From an uncultured Lachnospiraceae bacterium (GTDB taxonomy: Bacteria; Bacillota; Clostridia; Lachnospirales; Lachnospiraceae), in assembly GCA_900550235.1 (NCBI GenBank), contig URRQ01000044.1, forward strand, positions 1 through 16,683: a DNA stretch of 16,683 bases, written 5' to 3'. Position 1 is the first letter of the stretch; each line of letters starts with the position of its first letter. The notes below the pieces were generated by a model, which saw only the letters and a list, made by a program, of their open reading frames with translations, did no database searches and was not told where the DNA came from. Below, one piece after another: positions 15,161-16,683 of this stretch. The translations under genes were made by a program, and so were the position numbers.

Positions 15161-15625
15161 TTAAAACTCAACTCTTCCTGCTGAATCTCCATTAATCACG
15201 TAATATACTGAGTTTTCTTCCGGTTTCACATATAATGCCATTGTCTTGATATCTGCAACCTTTTTTCCACTCTTTGTCCAAGCTTTTTTCACTGATGCGA
15301 TCATGTCTTTTTCTTGAACCTGTTTTCCATAATACTCTACAAATAAAGTTGTTTTAATCTCTTTTTTTGCTGTTGCTTTTTTTACTTTCTCTGTTGCTTT
15401 TTCAACTGTTTTTTTTGCTTCCGGAACAACTTTCTCTACTGTTTCCTTTACTTCCGGAGCAACTTTTGCAGCTACTTCTTTCACTTCTGAAACCACGTTT
15501 TCTTCTACTGCTTTCTTTACTTCCGGAACAACTTTCTCTTCTACTGCTTTCTTTACTTCCGGAACAATCTTTTCTACTTTAGTCTTAACTGCTGATGTAT
15601 TTTTTGTCTGTTTTTTCATTGACAT
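15161..15625 (-). CDS. DUF6465-type protein with N-terminal 11/12-residue helical repeats
   Basis: Protein of 154 aa in two parts. Residues about 17-88 are Lys/Glu/Val/Ala-rich and made of six repeats of 11-12 residues of the form VEKVVPEVKKA, most with a proline-glutamate at the same place; this predicts amphipathic helices. Residues 90-154 form a small alpha/beta domain (TTLFVEYYGKQV, then ALYVKPEENSVYYVING and AGRVEF) which I recognise as the DUF6465 pattern common in Lachnospiraceae; its function is unknown. There is no signal peptide or membrane segment. The start at 15625 is set by GGGAGGG seven bases upstream. It has its own promoter and terminator, so it is a single-gene transcript. 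The basic repeats could bind nucleic acid or a membrane surface; neither is shown. Confidence 0.8.
   Translation of the reverse strand: MSMKKQTKNTSAVKTKVEKIVPEVKKAVEEKVVPEVKKAVEENVVSEVKEVAAKVAPEVKETVEKVVPEAKKTVEKATEKVKKATAKKEIKTTLFVEYYGKQVQEKDMIASVKKAWTKSGKKVADIKTMALYVKPEENSVYYVINGDSAGRVEF
15501..15567. repeat. 36-bp tandem duplication inside the DUF6465-type gene
   Basis: Bases 15501-15531 are repeated identically at 15537-15567, an offset of 36 bp, matching one 12-residue protein repeat. Neighbouring repeats in the gene are more diverged, so this looks like the newest copy. Confidence 0.85.
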
Positions 15626-15664
15626 AATAGTCCCTCCCAACATAAACCTACTAGAAACGCTACT

Positions 15665-15693
15665 ATTATATCATACTTTCAAAATTGAGACAT
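15665..15693 (-). promoter_or_regulatory. Promoter of the DUF6465-type gene
   Basis: Minus strand TGA-TATAAT (TATAAT at 15665-15670), an extended -10, with a weak ATGTCT -35 (15688-15693) at 17 bp. It lies about 40 bp before the start codon. Confidence 0.65.
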
Positions 15694-15779
15694 ATTATTT
15701 CTTATATTTTTTATTTTTCACGGATTTCACCAAGTTTTTTGACAAATTTCTTCGTTTCCTATACAAATTGTTGTTCGTT

Positions 15780-16406
15780 TTATCGAAGTTTTTGGCAATA
15801 TGCTCCCTCTAAAATATCTACGACACCGTCTACACCAAGAAGACTACTGTTAAAAAGCATTTGATGAGATTCGATATCTCCCCATTTTCTTCCGGTATGC
15901 GCCTCGTAATAAAGTTTTCTTTCTTTGTCTACTTTCTTGATCTTTTCTTTTGCCTGTTTCTCATCTAGTTTGTATATCTTCATAATTCTTCGTACCCGAT
16001 CTTCCATATATGCATACACAAAAGCATGGATATAATTTGAATAATCCCCTAATATATAATCTGCACATCTTCCAACAATAATACATGGTCCTCTTTTTGC
16101 CAGTTTTTTCAGAAGTTCCGTTTGTATTGCATATAGTCTATCGCTGATCGGTTCAACACTTTGCTCGCTTGCCGCAAACGAAGTGTAACTTCCAACACCT
16201 ACAACATAAGCTGATAAGAATTTTCCAAGCATCGTCTCATCTGCTTCTCGTGCAACATCCTCATCCAAATGTAGCTCTCTGGCTGCCATTCTGACCAAAT
16301 TGTGATCATAAAGAGGAATATCCAGTCTTTCAGACAGTCTGTTTCCGATTTCATGTCCACCACTTCCAAATTGTCTGCCAATTGTAATTATAATATTATC
16401 CGTCAT
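15780..16406 (-). CDS. Cytidylate kinase-like family protein
   Basis: P-loop NTPase of 208 aa of the cytidylate-kinase-2 type (PF13189-like). The N-terminal IIITIGRQFGSGGHEIG (about 5-21) is the nucleotide-binding loop with the GRQFGSGG signature, followed by LDIPLYDHNLVRMAA. IIVGRCADYIL (about 109-119) and a basic RVRRIMKIYKL segment (about 138-148, lid-like) follow. The true substrate of this family is not established; it differs from Cmk of the core pyrimidine pathway, which has a different N-terminus. The start has AGGAGG at good spacing. A promoter is seen at 16456-16485, and the gene appears to be transcribed alone, with no clear terminator in the 136 bp after it. Confidence 0.87.
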   Translation of the reverse strand: MTDNIIITIGRQFGSGGHEIGNRLSERLDIPLYDHNLVRMAARELHLDEDVAREADETMLGKFLSAYVVGVGSYTSFAASEQSVEPISDRLYAIQTELLKKLAKRGPCIIVGRCADYILGDYSNYIHAFVYAYMEDRVRRIMKIYKLDEKQAKEKIKKVDKERKLYYEAHTGRKWGDIESHQMLFNSSLLGVDGVVDILEGAYCQKLR

Positions 16407-16455
16407 GATTGCCAGCCTCCTTTTAAATATCTGATAATTTCATTTCATATAATGA

Positions 16456-16485
16456 ATTATAGCACATTTTCATGTTTTCTGACAA
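16456..16485 (-). promoter_or_regulatory. Promoter of the cytidylate kinase-like gene
   Basis: Minus strand TTGTCA (16480-16485), 18-bp spacer, TATAAT (16456-16461) with TG one base before it. It has the same hexamers and spacing as the leuCD promoter and lies about 50 bp before the start codon. Confidence 0.75.
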
Positions 16486-16570
16486 CTTGAAAATAGGAAT
16501 ATTTTCATTCGGCACTATGTCCTTTTTTCTTCTATAAATATATGTTTTTTACACAAATGGACTAGAAAAT

Positions 16571-16600
16571 TTTACACAATGATTGTATAATATATATAAT
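16571..16600 (+). promoter_or_regulatory. Probable plus-strand promoter at the right edge
   Basis: TTTACA (16571-16576), 18-bp spacer, TATAAT (16595-16600); a second TATAAT overlaps just upstream. The 10-mer TTTTACACAA occurs at 16547-16556 and again at 16570-16579, a direct repeat with 23-bp offset, the second copy covering the -35. It would drive a gene leaving the window to the right. Confidence 0.5.
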
Positions 16601-16662
16601 ATTTATTTTTTGAAAAGGAAGAAAGGGAATTACTGTGAAAGAAAGTAGAGGACAGCCAACAA

Positions 16663-16683
16663 ATGGCGTACTTTAATAAGCTG
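16663..16683 (+). CDS. Possible start of a gene leaving the right edge
   Basis: An ATG at 16663-16665 opens a frame reading MAYFNKL to the window end, with AGAGGA ten to twelve bases upstream and a promoter at 16571-16600. Overlapping it is a 13-codon frame from a GTG at 16635 to a TAA at 16674-16676, with its own AGGGA site, which could be a leader peptide or chance. Seven residues are too few to name a product. Confidence 0.3.

Noticed and set aside
15367..15582. Plus-strand leucine-rich open frame of 71 codons
   Set aside because: It is the reverse reading of the Lys/Glu repeats of the DUF6465-type gene and has no promoter or ribosome site.
15644..15779. Possible terminator or small RNA after the cytidylate kinase-like gene
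   Set aside because: The stretch is AT-rich with loose direct repeats, but no stable stem was found by eye; only the DUF6465 gene promoter is supported.

Overview
The window looks like chromosomal DNA from a Gram-positive, low-to-moderate-GC anaerobe of the Clostridia, most likely Lachnospiraceae. This rests on the clostridial-type LeuC/LeuD pair (424 and 163 aa), ATP-type PEP carboxykinase, a DUF6465-type protein with a Lys/Ala/Glu-rich N-terminus, a CmpB-type membrane protein, a cytidylate-kinase-like protein, and strong AGGAGG ribosome sites with sigma-A-like promoters. The genus cannot be decided by reading alone. Almost everything is on the minus strand; the exceptions are one racemase gene and a possible gene start at the right edge. 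I saw no rRNA, tRNA, CRISPR array, insertion sequence or prophage. The largest gaps between genes are just under 200 bp.

Right to left, in the direction of most transcription: (1) a cytidylate-kinase-like protein (15780-16406) with its own promoter; (2) a DUF6465-type protein with 11/12-residue helical repeats (15161-15625), with promoter and terminator; (3) a stand-alone prepilin peptidase (14663-15097) convergent with a plus-strand aspartate/glutamate racemase-family gene (13945-14661); (4) a CmpB-type membrane protein plus SulP anion transporter operon (11305-13804), whose promoter may share one palindromic -35 hexamer with the racemase promoter, ending in a strong terminator; (5) a three-gene membrane-lipid operon (8319-11108) with a TVP38/VTT membrane protein and two GT4 glycosyltransferases resembling the alpha-monoglucosyl- and diglycosyl-diacylglycerol synthase pair.

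Further left: (6) leuC-leuD (6467-8232) with a good promoter and a terminator-like hairpin; (7) an ornithine-cyclodeaminase-family dehydrogenase, an IlvD/Edd-family dehydratase, an NhaC-family antiporter and threonine synthase (870-6361), closely spaced as one operon; (8) the N-terminal half of PEP carboxykinase (1-748), running off the left edge.

Sections 6 to 8 concern branched-chain and threonine metabolism and C3/C4 carbon flow. The most interesting points are four 11-bp direct repeats, in the style of an OmpR/PhoB-family operator, just upstream of the extended -10 of the glycolipid operon; an IlvD homologue that lacks two of the usual Mg2+ ligands and sits beside an ornithine-cyclodeaminase-like protein that lacks the cyclodeaminase motif; and the apparently shared -35 hexamer between divergent promoters.
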